Source of the DNA: Okapia johnstoni
Taxonomy: Eukaryota > Chordata > Mammalia > Artiodactyla > Giraffidae
Assembly: GCA_024291935.2 (NCBI GenBank)
Contig: JAGTYA010000025.1
Span: 7,213,501 to 7,277,500, forward strand
Length of the DNA: 64,000 bases
Direction: 5' to 3'
This document shows, one piece after another, positions 9,153 through 20,918 of the stretch. Position numbers and translations under genes: made by a program. The notes beneath the pieces were generated by a model, which had not been told where the DNA came from, ran no database searches, and worked only from the letters and a program-made list of their open reading frames with translations. Position 1 is the stretch's first letter. Each line of letters begins with the position of its first letter.

Positions 9153-10150
9153 TGTTTGAGTCTGTGGCTCAGGACTAGAAAGGTGACAGCCATAGAGGTC
9201 AGTAAAATTTAAGAGTTGGTAGAACACACAGGACGTTTTCTTCTACTTACCTTTGCCTTGGGTTCCTTTCCTTATATACAGCCTGGGTTCAAGGCTCTGT
9301 GGGTTTGGAGTTGCAATCAGAGGTAAGGAAATGGACTTGCAAGGTCAGAGAGTCTGACACAATAGAGAGGGGACTGAGGAGTTTGTTTGTTTGTTAGTTT
9401 GTTTTAAATATTTATTTTTGCTTATTTATTTTATTTGTCTGCACTGAGTCTTATTTGCAGCACTCCAGATCTTTGATCTTCACTGTGGCATGTGAAAATT
9501 TTAGTTGCAGCATGTGGGATCTACTTCCCTGACCAGGGACTGAACCCAAGATCCCTGTATTGGGAGGACGGGCATCTTAGTCCCTAGACCATCAGGGAAG
9601 TCCCTGTTTATTTGATTGTTTTTTTGAGAATCTGAGGAGTCCAAAATCAGGAAGAAGTTTATGAAACAAGAAGAAAGAACTACAGGATCACCAGCATCAA
9701 AGCAAATCCAATAGTCTGTTTATCCTCCTTTGCAGTGGCCTGAGTTATGTGAACAGTAACCTTTCCAGGCCAGAGCAGGGGAAAAATGGGCAGAAGAATT
9801 ATAAAGAGCTGCTTGGTGTAAGAATTAGGAAAAGAATGATCAGAAAGGGAAGGAGGAATGGAAAGAAACATGCTTGATCCTCTTGATCTGATGCCTTGGG
9901 AGGAAGCAGTCTGCCTCCAGGTTGACCACTTCCAGGTCAATTTGACTGTGAGGTCTCTGGTATTTGCATATGACCTGATGTCAGATGGGGTCTTCTTCAG
10001 TTGTGAAATATGTCCCAAAGTTTCGACACCTTGTCATTTTGCCCTGGTGTCAGTGGTCAGGGATACTTGTTATGGTCCTTCACATGAATCTCACTTTCCC
10101 AACAGCATCAGAGTAGAACAATAAGTGCATGTAAACAACAGAAGACCTTG
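9153..10150 (-). other. ERV interior, unassigned, with CHR insertion
   Basis: By position this lies between pol and env. One minus frame (9680-10018) has a hydrophobic run 'FIILLPIFPLLWPG' that might be an env signal peptide. This is weak, and no domain is claimed. Confidence 0.4.
9385..9605 (-). mobile_element. CHR-type SINE
   Basis: Reversed CHR with T-rich tail, 'cttccctgaccagggactga' and 'atcagggaagtccct'. Inserted in the ERV interior. Confidence 0.85.
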
Positions 10151-10154
10151 TCAT

Positions 10155-10890
10155 TGTCGTTGTTCAGTTGCTAAGTCGTGTCCGACTCAGCCTTCTTTAT
10201 GGTCCAGCTCTCACATCCATACATGACTACTGGAAAAACCATAGCTTTGACTATATAGGCCTTTGTCGGCAAGGTGATATCTCTGCTTTTTGATACACTG
10301 TGTAGATTTGTTACAGCTTCCCTTCCAAGGGCAAGCATCTTTTAATTTCATGGCTGCAGTCACCATCCACAGTGATTTTGGAGCCCAAGAAAATAAGATC
10401 TGTCACTATTTTCACTTTTTTCCCGTCTGTTTCCCGGATGCCTTGATCTTCGTTTTCTGAATGTTGAGTTTTAAGCCAGCTTTTTCACTCTGCTCTTTTA
10501 CCTTCATCAAGAGGCTCTTTAGTTCCTCCTTAGCTTTCTGCCATTAAAATAGTTTCATCTGCATATCTGAAGTTGTTGATATTTCTCCCAGCAATCTTGA
10601 TTCTAGCTTGAAATTCATCCAGCCTGATATTTCCCATGATGTACTCTGGATATAAGTTAAATAAGCAGGATGACAATATACAGCCTTGACGTACTCCTTT
10701 CCCAATTTTGAACCAATCCGTTGTTCCACATCCGGTTCTAACTGTTGCTTCTTGACTTGCGTACAGGCTTCTCAGGAGGTCAGGTGGTCTGGTATTCTCA
10801 TCTCTGTAAGAATTTTCCACAGTTTGTTGTGATCCACACAGTCAAAGTCTTTAGCATAGTCAGTGAAGCAGATTGTTTTTGAATTCCTTG
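10155..10890 (-). mobile_element. Internally deleted BovB LINE
   Basis: About 33 bp of the reversed 3' tail ('gttcagttgctaagtcgtgt') joins at about 10188 directly to interior 'agccttctttatggtcc'. Several hundred bases that normally separate them are missing. The RT part runs to about 10890 and its frame is broken. The catalytic YADD reads YADE in the 10530-10820 frame. Confidence 0.85.
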
Positions 10891-11062
10891 CTTGGCCATA
10901 GTTACAGATCTGATTAGGGTTCATTATAATGCAAATGACAAACAAATTTGGTTATTTCTAAGACAGAAAATGTTTTAAGATAATAGCTAGAATTGTGACT
11001 GATAACATTCTACCCAGGACACATCAGAATTTTAGGAATTCCGTATAATTTCTGAAATACTT
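10891..11062 (-). other. ERV interior, unassigned
   Basis: AT-rich sequence between two younger insertions; no recognisable domain. Confidence 0.4.
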
Positions 11063-11273
11063 GTTGTTATTGTTTAATCGCCAAGTTGTGTCCAACTTTT
11101 TTGTGGCCCCATAGACAGTAGCCTTCCAGACTCCTCTGTCCATGGATTTCCCCGGTGAGAATACTGGAATAAGTAGCCATTCCCTTCTCCAGGGCATCTT
11201 CCTGACCCAGGGATTGAACTCATGTCTCCTGCATTGGCAGGCAGATTCTTTACCACTGAGCCACCTGGGAAGC
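11063..11273 (-). mobile_element. Bov-tA SINE
   Basis: Reversed full-length Bov-tA: 'gttgttattgtttaatcgcc', 'gcagattctttaccactgag', 'ccacctgggaagccc'. Confidence 0.9.
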
Positions 11274-11374
11274 CCTATATCTTTGTGAGTACAACATAAA
11301 GAAGGCTTGATATTAGTTCTTCTATGACAGTTCTTCCCACGTAATTTAATATGTCAAATAAGCCTAATTAGCTT

Positions 11375-11970
11375 GTTGTTGTTGTTCAGCTGCTCAGTTG
11401 TGTCAACTCTTTGCAACGCTATGGACCTGTATCACGTCAGGCTTCCCTGTCCAGCACCAACTTCCAGAGCTTACTCAAACTCATGTCCATTAAGTCAGTG
11501 ATGCCATCCAACCATCTCATCCTCTGTCATCCCCTTCTCTTCCTGCATTCAATCTTTCCCAGCATCAGGGTCTTTTCCAATGAGTCAGTTCTTTGCATCA
11601 AAGGTGGCCAAAGTATTGGAGCTTCAGCATCAGTCCTTCCAATGAATATTCAGGGTTGATTTCCTTTAGGATTGACTGGTTTGATCTCCTTGCAGTCTAA
11701 GGGACTCTCAAGAGTCTTCTCCAACACCACAGTTCAAAAGCGTCAGTTCTTCAGTGCTCAACCTTCTTTATGGTCCAGCTCTCACATCCATACATGACTA
11801 CTGGAAAAACCATAGCTTTGACTATATGCACCTTTGTCGGCAAAGTAATGTCTCTGCTCTTTAAGATACTGTCTGGGTTTATCATGGCTTTTCTTCCAAG
11901 AAGCAAGCATCTTTTAATTTCATGGCTGCAGTCACCATCTGCAGTGATTTTGGAGCCCAAGAAAATAATT
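11375..11970 (-). mobile_element. BovB LINE 3' fragment (older copy)
   Basis: Reversed BovB with a (TTG)n tail, ending 5' at 'ggagcccaagaaaataatta'. The non-BovB flank just beyond (about 11975-12015) is repeated beside the next BovB; see 12094-12751. Confidence 0.9.
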
Positions 11971-12093
11971 AGTGTAACATCTTCCTTTTTCTAAGGAGAG
12001 AGAACATGTCTTCTGAGATGTTCCAGGGATCCTCTCAAAAAGTCCCAAAGTTACTTTTAAGTCAAAAAAGACTTCATTTAGAATTTGATTTGG

Positions 12094-12751
12094 TTCAGTT
12101 CAGTTCAGTTCAGTCGCTCAGTAGTGTCCAACTCTTTGTGACCCCGTGAACCGCAGCACGCCAGGCCTCCCTGTTCATCACCAACTCCCGGAGTTTACCC
12201 AAACCCATGTCCATCGAGTCGTTGATGCCATCCAACCATCTCATCCTCTGTTGTCCCCTTCTCCTCCTGCCCTCAATCTTTCCCAGCATCAGGGTCTTTT
12301 CCAATGAGTCAGCTCTTCTCATCAGGTGGCCAAAGTATTGGAGCTTCAGCTTCAACATCAGTCTTTCCAATGAACACCCAGGACTGATTTCCTTTAAGAT
12401 GGACTGGTTGGATCTCCTTGCAGTCCAAGGGACTCTCAAGAGTCTTCTCCAACACCACAGTTCAAAAGCATCAATTCTTCAGCGCTCAGGTTTCTTTTTA
12501 GTCCAACTCTCACATTCATACATGACCACTGGAAGAACCATAGTCTTGACTAGACGGACCTTTGTTGGCAAAGTAATGTCTCTGCTTTTTAATATGCTGT
12601 CCAGGTTGGTCACAACTTTCCTTCCAAGGAGTAAGCATCTTTTAATTTCATGGCTGCAATCACCATCTGCAGTGATTTTGGAGCCCAGAAAAATAATTAC
12701 TTTAACATCTTCCTTTTTCTAAGGAGAGAGAACATGTTCTGAGATGTGGAG
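12094..12751 (-). mobile_element. BovB LINE insertion carrying copied flank
   Basis: Younger-type BovB 3' end (four TTCAG units) bracketed by the duplication TTGATTTGG at 12085-12093 and 12752-12760. BovB homology stops at about 12695, but the insert continues with about 50 bp that is also present beside the neighbouring older BovB ('aacatcttcctttttctaag' at about 11976 and 12704). The insert therefore ends with non-BovB local sequence. Confidence 0.8.
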
Positions 12752-12761
12752 TTGATTTGGT

Positions 12762-13095
12762 GGAGTTTGTTAAAAAAAAAAAAAAGAGAAGTCTTCGATA
12801 CTTGATTAAATAAAGATCACAGGTTATAATGAAGCAATACTTAGATACCTGTTTAACCAAAGTGACAATAAAAGATTTCAAAGTCAAAAAAAAGACTACA
12901 TAGTCCTAAGCAAAACTTAGCTCTTTTACTATTGAGAAAACTCAGTTTTCTTAAATACTCAAAGACCTGATTAAGGCAACACGAAGCATAGGAAACTGTT
13001 TTGTAAGACATAAAATCTTTGCATTCTAGGCAGATTACTCAAAAGGTAAAGAAAAACCTTTCACAATATCTTTCTTATTAAGAGCAGACCAATAG

Positions 13096-13130
<35 letters not shown>

Positions 13131-14945
13131 TTGAGAAAGCCGAATTCTGACTTTGTACCAGTCTACTTTTGATATAAAAAACTCCCTTTTTAACTTTAAT
13201 TCATTCTAGTCTGAGCTTGACCATGCATAAAATTCCTTTCCTAAGAATCCCTTTGCACAAAATTTCTGCAAGTTATTTTTTCATATCCTTTCAGACTTCA
13301 TCCTATGTTTTTTTTTTTTTGTTTCTCACCCTGGATCAGTCATTTTGCTTTTTTACCTAATTTTCATAAACACTTGTCTTCTTTTGCCCTTATTATTTCT
13401 GAGTAGTTTTAGTTACCTGTATTGATCAGAATTCTTAGCTCTTAGAACCTTCAATTTCTAGTGAAGCCAAAGAAATAAGCAAGTATAGACTGTCTCTTTC
13501 ACTAGTATCTTTAAATTGGCAAATTTATGAATAATGCATGAATAAACTCTAGAAGCATATGCTTCCTTGCAGTACAATTTTTTAAATGTGGAAGAAGTCG
13601 TGCTTACTGGTAGACTCAAATAGCTTTAGTTTCTCTGAGAAGAAGTTAAAAGTGGGTAAAACTGTATTCAGTAATTAAGTGTTTGGAAATGATCTAGATA
13701 TTCAGTGAGTTTCCATCATTTAAATTATCAAAACCTTAAAGTTTCAAATTACAAAAAATATTTGGCAAACTACTAGATATGCTTTTACACATAGTTATTT
13801 CTGAAAGTTCACCTACAAACTCTTATTTCATTTACATCTGCCTGCATCACTTGTTCTTAACAATTATATTTTGATTATCTGTGAAAGCTTCTTAAGATGT
13901 TGAACAAAGTCAGCCATCATCCCAAGCTATTTTTCTTGCCAACAGATTCTTTAATAGAGATAACATGAGCTTATTTGACTTTAGTAAGCCTAAGTAAAAT
14001 AAAAGTTTTACATCTAAAGACAGGCCTGTGTTAATCAAATAAAAAAATCTAATCTAGTTTTTATTTACTAAGTATTTAGCCTAAATATTTTATTTACCAA
14101 ATATTTCAATGTTAAGTTGGAAAACATTTGGGTTAATTTCTATATTTTTGAGAGTCTAGAAGCATTTATTTTCCTTCAAGTCAATTAAATAAAGCTCTTT
14201 TACAAGTTAATCTTAGCAATACCGCTCAAAGGTAGAAAAATATCACATCTACAACATATATTCATAGACATAAATCAACATTAAGATAAATGAAAACAGA
14301 GATCGTCTAGCTTTAACATTTTTAGCTATGAAATAGATGTGATAATGTAAAACCCATTAGCTTATAAAAGAATAGTTGAATTCAAACCTTTTTTTTTTGG
14401 CAGTTGAAGTAAGTATACCTGCTGGGATGGTTAAAGTTTTTTTCTATTAATATTTTTGAAAAAGACACTTAATATTTGTATTCATCCTTGGCAAGTGATC
14501 TTTATGAAAGTTGTGGGTTAGATTTTTAGCAAAGGAGCTTCTATGGCAGTTTGAATTTTTAAAAAGCTTCCTTCTCCCTTGTTTTTAGTCTTAGGAATTG
14601 AAGATGGTAAAGATAAGTGGACTTTGAATTGTTTCTAGAGTCGCACTTCAAATTTTGCAGAAATTTGAAAGCCAAGGGCAATTGTTTTTTATTCCTCAAA
14701 GAATGAGTTGTAGCCTAAATGATACCTAGGGGCTGATCTGCACTTCCAGGTACTTAATACATTATCTTCAATTTGCTTCTTTATATGAGGGAGAAGATTT
14801 CCAACTAAGATGGAAATTGAATGAGTTCTGTGGTCTGGACGTAGGACTATTTGTCTTTAGAATGTTTTAGTAAATCTTTCCTCAAGGGCTTCAGAAGGTT
14901 TTACTTTTCCTCTAGATACACGTAGCTTAAGGGGAAAGGCTTTTA
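12762..14945 (-). other. AT-rich ERV interior, unassigned
   Basis: About 2.2 kb of AT-rich DNA without open frames of note. By position it would be pol of the minus-strand ERV, but no reverse transcriptase or integrase motif is readable. It may include unrelated old insertions. A 30-nt A run lies at 13099-13128. Confidence 0.4.
13099..13128 (+). repeat. Poly(A) tract, 30 nt
   Basis: Uninterrupted A30. No LINE or SINE body precedes it that I can recognise. Confidence 0.95.
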
Positions 14946-14956
14946 AAAATATTCTA

Positions 14957-15392
14957 TTGAGATGGATGAAACTGGAGCCCATTATACAGAGTGAAGTAAG
15001 CCAGAAAGAAAAACACCAATACAGTATACTAATGCATATATATGGAATTTGAAAGATGGTAGTGATAACCCTATATGCGAGACAGAATAAGAGACACAGA
15101 TGCATAGAACAGTCTTATGGACTCTGAGGGAGAAGGTGAGGGTGGGATGTTCTGAGAGAATAGCATTGAAACATGTGTATTATAGTATGTGAAACAGAGC
15201 ACCATTCCAGGTTCGATGCATGAGACAAATGCTCAGGGCTGGGGCTGGGATGGGGAGGGGGGTGGGAGGGGGGTTCAGGATGGGGAACACATGTAAACCC
15301 ATGGCTGATTCATGTCAATGTGAGGCAAAAACCACTACAATATTGTAAAGTAATTAGCCCCCAACTAAAATAAATAAATTTATTAAAAAAAA
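14957..15392 (+). mobile_element. Ruminant-type L1 3' end
   Basis: Plus-strand L1 3' UTR: 'gatggatgaaactggagccc', 'agtgaagtaagccagaaaga', a G-rich tract at 15241-15275, and an A-rich end. Flanks 'aaaatattctat' (14947) and 'aaaatattcctat' (15391) form a near-perfect TSD. Severely 5'-truncated, fairly young. Confidence 0.85.
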
Positions 15393-15394
15393 AT

Positions 15395-16135
15395 ATTCCT
15401 ATCAGGCTCTGAATACTAGCTTCCAATTTGGCCAATGTTTGACAATTAAGCCACATTAAAAATCCTTTCAAAAGGGAATCCTTTCAAATATCTTGTCAGG
15501 TTTCAGCTGAGACAAGCAGTAAGTATTTCTGACGGTACTGAACAACCTCCTGGCCACAGGAGGCATCCCTAAAGAAAGGTGCAAAAGATAGCATCCTTCC
15601 GTGATCTAGGGCCGCTCCCCAAGAGAGCCAAAGGAAAGAGGACTTAGACAGTTCCCCTGGGAGCTGGCTGCGGACCCCGGCCACAAATGGAGTTCAACCC
15701 ACATTTCTTTCCGGCCATATTTTGAGGCCCCCCTCCCAGCCTGGCAGTCACCAAGTCAAGCTGTCAGGACACAGACAAGACAGGAAGGTGACAGCCATCC
15801 CTGGGAGAGAAAGGATCAATAACCATTGGGTCTGTATTTGGAAAGGGACAATATAAAATGATATTTTCTTCTCTCCACCAAGCACTAGAGGCAGTGCTAG
15901 CTTCCCCAAATCAGGGAAGCTGATGTGGGTAACACTTCTCACCCTTCACTGGCTTCTCCTAGCTCTCCCTGAGTTGCATCAGCAGGCTCCAGTATCTCCC
16001 AGAATTTAGCACAGCCTTCCATTAATTTTAATGTTAGTTTCCCTTGGCTGTTTAAGGGACTAGCACAGCAGTTTACCAGAAAATCCTTTAGAGATCCATT
16101 AACCCTGGGAGGGGCCCATTTGGGAGTCCTCCTTC
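15395..16135 (-). other. ERV interior between gag and pol, unassigned
   Basis: GC content is higher than in the neighbouring AT-rich block and several short minus-strand frames exist (15496-15684, 15748-15942). I could not identify a protease motif, so the region is left unnamed. Confidence 0.4.
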
Positions 16136-16137
16136 AA

Positions 16138-16353
16138 TGGGCTTCCCTGGTGGCTCAGTCAGTAAAGAATCCGCCTGCAATGCAGGAGATGCAAGTTCAG
16201 TCTGTGAGTCAGGAAGATCCCCTGGAGAAGGAAGTGGCAACCCACTCCAATATTCTTGCCAGGGAAATCTCATGGACAGAGTCACCTGGTGGGCTACAGT
16301 CCATGGGGTTGCAATGAGTTGGACACGACTTAGTGATTAAACCACCACCACCA
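16138..16353 (+). mobile_element. Bov-tA SINE
   Basis: Full-length forward element from 'ggcttccctggtggctcagt' to the (ACC)n tail. Flanks 'ccttcaatgg' / 'ccttcaaggg' suggest a TSD. Confidence 0.92.
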
Positions 16354-16355
16354 CC

Positions 16356-17400
16356 TTCAAGGGTAGATATGAAGACATTCAAGGTGATGTGGAAGGATTT
16401 GCATAAAACCTTTGAGGAAAATCTCTTTTTACAAATGAGACACTGTCCCACTGGGGACAGTATTTTCATGATGGAGCCCTAGCACACACAGTACAACGGA
16501 CGAGGCCCAGGTGTTATTTTAGGTTTCTGGCCTTGGAGCAATTGCAGCTTGATGGACCTTTGTTTACAATCCTTTCAGAGTGCTCAGCTATAGTCATAAG
16601 TCCAGTCAGATCAGTGGCCTCCCATTCTATTTTCTGCTTTTTATCGAATCGCTAATCTCAAGAGATAATCCATTTACAAACAGGGCAGCCAGAGTGGGTT
16701 GGGTGATATTGTTTATTGTATGGAACCCGAACACCATAGGAAGAGAGGTTCCAAATGGGCTTTAAAGGCTGGTACAGATTCATCTCCGTTTTGTTTGCGT
16801 GTTTGAATAACAGACCCATCAGTGCAGGCACAAAGACTAGAAATAGCTTCTAAAAGATCAGTTGCTATTTTGCAAGCTTTTTCTGATCCATAAGGAGACC
16901 GTGTTGAAAACTGAGGATCTCAGATATCATCCTTGGGGTTCTGACCTTCTGCTTCCTGCATCCATTTTTGAGCTTCCCAGGTGGTGCTAGTGGTAAAGAA
17001 CACACTTGCCAACCCAGGAGATATAAGAGACATAGATTCAATCCCTGGGTCGGGAAGATCCCCTGGAGGAGGGCATGGCAATCCACTCCAGTATTCTTGC
17101 CTAGAGAATCCCATGGACAGAGGAGCCTGGCGGGCTGCAGTCCGTAGGGTCGCACAGAGTCGAACACGACTGAAGTGACTTAGCAACAGCAGCAACAGGT
17201 CCTACCAGCATGCGCACAAGATGATAAAGACATGGCAACCTGGGGTCATGGGCCTCATTAAGGACTCTAAATTTTTCAGAAAACTTTTGGGGATCTTCCC
17301 TGGGTTTAGAAAATTCTTTCAATCCTTCGTTCGGTCCTTGACCAAGGAGTGAAAGATCCCTGAAGAGGATCACTTGCAGCCTCAGGTGGTCTTATTTTAT
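16356..17400 (-). pseudogene. ERV gag remnant (capsid to possible nucleocapsid)
   Basis: Minus strand, 17373 downward: 'EFSKPREDPQKFSEKFRVLN' and 'HLVRMLVGP', then after a SINE 'AQKWMQEAEGQNPKDDI', 'ACKIATDLLEA' and 'VPAFKAHLEPLF'. These follow the order of the capsid C-terminal half of class I (gammaretrovirus-like) gag. A Cys-rich peptide 'CLICKKRFSSKVLC' near 16440-16400 may be a ruined zinc knuckle. Stops after NPKDDI, plus SINEs at 16138 and 16973, show it is dead. The N-terminal matrix part is not recognised. Confidence 0.75.
16973..17196 (+). mobile_element. Bov-tA SINE inside gag
   Basis: Full-length forward element ending in a (CAG)n-type tail. It splits the capsid reading between LVGP and AQKWM. 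Confidence 0.92.
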
Positions 17401-17565
17401 TTTTCTATCATTTTAATATAAGACTGAAACAGACTGCTATAGCAACACTGCAGTTTACACAGAGAATTGCATGATTTTGCTATTAGAAGATATTTGTTGA
17501 AACATTTGAACTTTACCGCTTAAAAAGATGCATGGGGTCCATCAACAAGAGAGGAATGTGTGTCT

Positions 17566-17759
17566 GTATTCAGTTCAGTCATTCAGTCCTGTCTGACTCT
17601 TCGAAACCCCATGGAGTGCAGCATGCCAGGCCTCCCTGTCCATCACCAACTCCCAGACCTTGCTCAAACTCATGTCCATCGAGTCGGTGATGTCATCCAA
17701 CCATCTCATCCTCTGTCATCCCCTTCTCCTCCTGCCTTCAATCTTTCCCAGCATCAAGG

Positions 17760-17762
<3 letters not shown>
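17566..17762 (-). mobile_element. BovB LINE 3' fragment
   Basis: Reversed BovB 3' end ('gtccatcaccaactcccaga', 'tctttcccagcatcaaggtc'), only about 200 bp, truncated directly into a TA repeat. Confidence 0.88.

Positions 17763-17802
<40 letters not shown>
17763..17802. repeat. (TA)n microsatellite
   Basis: About 20 uninterrupted TA units at the 5' junction of the BovB fragment; likely polymorphic. Confidence 0.95.
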
Positions 17803-17807
<5 letters not shown>

Positions 17808-17810
17808 TGT

Positions 17811-18024
17811 ATGTGTGTCTGTGCTCAGTCACATCCAACTCTTTGTAACCTCATAGACTGTAGCCTGCCAGGCTTCTCTGTCCATGAAATTCTCCAGGCA
17901 AGAATACTGGAGTGGGTTGCCATTTCCTACTCCAGAGGATCTTTCCAACCTAGGGATCGAACCTGTGTCTCTTCTGTCTTCTGCATTGGCAGGTGGCTTC
18001 TTTACCACTGTGCCACCTGGAAAA
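17811..18024 (-). mobile_element. Bov-tA SINE
   Basis: Reversed full-length element ('gtgctcagtcacatccaact' to 'ccactgtgccacctgg') between two TA/CA microsatellites. Confidence 0.9.
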
Positions 18025-18060
18025 TATGTATATATATACACATACACACACATATACATA
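18025..18060. repeat. (TA/CA)n microsatellite
   Basis: Alternating tata and caca units next to the SINE. Confidence 0.8.
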
Positions 18061-18660
18061 TAGTAATAGACTACTACTCAGCCATTAAAATCAATGAAAT
18101 TCTGCCATTTGAAACAGCATGGATAGACCTAGAGAGTATTATGCTTAATGAAATAAGTCAGACAGAGAAAGACAAATATCGTCTGTTACCACATTTATGT
18201 GGAATCTAAAAGATAAAATGAATGAATATAACAAAACAAATTCACAGATAGAGAGAATAAGCTAGTGGCTACCAGTGGGGAGTGGGTAGTGGGGAAGGAC
18301 AAAATAGGGGTAGGAGATTAAGAGGCATAAAATCCTGTGTATAAAATAAATAAGCTAGGGAATTCCCTAGTGGTCCAGTGGCTAGGACTCTTTGCTGCTC
18401 TCACTGCTGAGGGCCTGGGTTCAGTCCTTGGTTGGGGAATTAAGATCCCACAAACCAACAGTGCAGCCAAAAGTAAATAAATATAATTAAATAAGCTAGA
18501 AGGATATATTGTACAGCACACGGAATATAGCCAATAATTTATAATAACTTGAAATATAGTATAATATATAAAAATATTGAATCACTATGTTATATACCTG
18601 AAATGAATACCATATTTAAATCAGCTATATTTCCATTTTTAAAATGAAATGGAGGTTTCA
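18061..18660 (+). mobile_element. L1 3' end, split by CHR SINE
   Basis: 'tactactcagccattaaaat', 'atttgaaacagcatggatag', 'cttaatgaaataagtcagac', then after the SINE 'tatattgtacagcacacgga'. Plus-strand L1 3' end. Confidence 0.85.
18358..18486 (+). mobile_element. CHR-type SINE
   Basis: Forward CHR head 'ggaattccctagtggtccag' and 'gttggggaattaagatccca'. The host sequence AAATAAGCTAG is repeated on both sides as TSD. Confidence 0.88.
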
Positions 18661-20918
18661 AGCATTTTTTTTCCCAGCACACAGTCCTTCACAACAGCCT
18701 TCTAGATACTTATTTTTTACCTTTTCTGAAAAAAGATAATTCTCATTTACCAGAACCCCAGACACCACTGAAGAATTTGAAGCTCCTGAGCTCATAAATG
18801 ATCAAAACACAGAGATGAGTATACTTAGTAGTCTCCCACAGTAATCATCTGTTTATAATATGGATCTTGTCTCTGAGCTTGAATGTGCTGAGGAACAGCC
18901 TGTTCCCCAGAGAAGTGGTAAACACAGACTGGAGCACAAGAGAGTGTGAGACAGGTGGTACCATGCGTCTGAGAATGGGTGTTGCTGCTCTGCGGCTGCC
19001 AGATATTCTAATATTCCTCCAGTTCCCAAGCCAGTGCAGAACGTCGGTCGCAAATGCTCACTTCCCTGCTGTTCTGCTCAAGCGCTGCCAAAACTCAAGG
19101 CTGCACCACGTGGACCTGTGAACCCAGACTTCACGCCTTTGGGACGCGGTCCCACTGAGTTGGTGAACCTCTAATAACGATGGGAATATGGAGGATACTT
19201 AGGATATGGGGGAGGAGAATCTTGATGGTCACTAAGGAACAATTTGTAAACTGCACAGGCAAGAGCAGGTAGCTTCCAGGATAACAATCACCTGATTGAT
19301 GCCACAGGAATCTGGACAGTACAACTCATAATAATCAGAGAAAGAGTTAAGCTGTGATTTCCCCCAGGCTCTCTCACCTTCTTCTGGCCAAGTTCCATGT
19401 AATCTAAGTTATACCCCCAAGATACAGGAAACTCTTAGTTCTTCTGGGGAACAAGCTTCAGAGGATTCATAGTTTTTCCAGCTTGGCATAGTGTTTTCCA
19501 GTTTGCACTCGATATCTAAACTGGTCTTACATTCCCACTATGCACTGTAACCATCCCACCCTCTGTTCTGACACTGTATGAATGCAGGGGCATAAATAAC
19601 ACGTCCAGCTATGCCTCCAACACCTCTCCCTGTGGGCCTGGAGCCAACCCACAGGAAGTGGTAGAACCATCTTAGTGGAGGGTAAGAGCTTTTACATCCC
19701 ACAGCAGTATTCTGTCCAGGTCGTTCCTGCCCCAGGCAGGGTCACAGTCAGTAAACAAGACAGGAGGTTGAGGAGAGGGCAGCGTCTGATCACCTCTGGC
19801 CCGGTCCTGGTGGTGCTCAGTGGCAAGGGCAAATAAAGGCAGCTGGAGGAGAGTGGTATGAGTTATGACATGCTCATGGTCTTTTATTCTATCTGCATCT
19901 TATACCTTTTAATTTTTCCTTAGCCTTTGTCAGTGACTCTTAATGAAGCTATTTTGAAGCCCTTTGGAGGCTTCTGCATGACAACTAAATCAGGAAACCT
20001 ATTGTTTGTTTGATTCAGGAGCCCTTGCTTTCAAGTGCATTTCTTAAGTGACCTTGTCTTAGACTATTACTCTTAATAGCCATTATACTTCTAAGTCATC
20101 TTAGCCTGGCACCACAGTTCTTAGACATAAACAAGCAAGTATGCCAAAAGGTGTGCTCAGTTCGTGGGGACTTCAGGATCCCATTTCTTCAGCAAACCCT
20201 AGGGTCTCTTAGAGCCAAGTTAATATTATACTTAAGAGGCATGTGCCACTGGGTTGAGAATTTGCGTGGTTTTACAGTGTACCTCGTTATATGGAAATTT
20301 TCTTTAGGCTGATGTGTGACTTATTGTCAATCTAACTCATTCTGTGATCAGTGTGTTCCAGCACCAGAGTCTTGGAGTTAGGTGGTAAGTGCCCTAACAG
20401 CTTTGAAGTGCTCAGTCCATGTCCACCAGTGTTGCAGCTTTTGGCTTCTGAGATTCCCACTAGAAATAGCCTTTCCTTCCTGTTAGCACACCAGCAATAA
20501 CCAAAGAGTTGTTACTGCGGACTGGCCAAGAGGAGGCCTTGCGTGCCCCACTAGCAATTCCGGTATGGACCTGGGGACTGGCGAAAGGACTGAAACAGCA
20601 CGTCCCAAAGAATGCGGACTGTGGACTGGGATACCAGGCAAATTGGGCACTGTGGGCTGAACTACCAACCCAATATGGAATCCAGGGACTGAGCCAAGAG
20701 CTCAGAATCTGGGACTGTCTGCTAACTGAAGCTGACCTGCCCTGGGCTGGAAAGCCAGGTACATCAGCTGCTCTGTGCAAAGAGAACAGAGCTCTGAACT
20801 GAGGAGAACTTACCCCCAGCCCTTGGAAATGGCAAGAAAGGCAGAGAACTAAAGGGGTTTGTGCGTACCAACACCTGTGTTTCTTGTTCTCCCCAAAGTT
20901 GTCAGAAGTTTCCTCCAG
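18661..20918 (-). other. ERV leader and gag N-terminal zone, mostly unassigned
   Basis: By position this is the leader and 5' gag of the minus-strand provirus. The 20460-20936 minus frame is open for 158 residues but has no gag motif. It contains loosely repeated 'gggact..ggcaa' units (about 20570-20720). A minus-frame 'SPPPYPKYPPY' near 19200 resembles a gag PPPY late motif but is short evidence. Part of this block could be unrelated DNA. Confidence 0.4.

Noticed and set aside
12207..12722. Plus-strand 171-aa frame
   Set aside because: Antisense of a BovB 3' end; near-identical peptides appear at 1036 and 49768.
18661..20460. Readable gag matrix or protease in the ERV interior
   Set aside because: Only a PPPY-like peptide was found; too short to call a domain.
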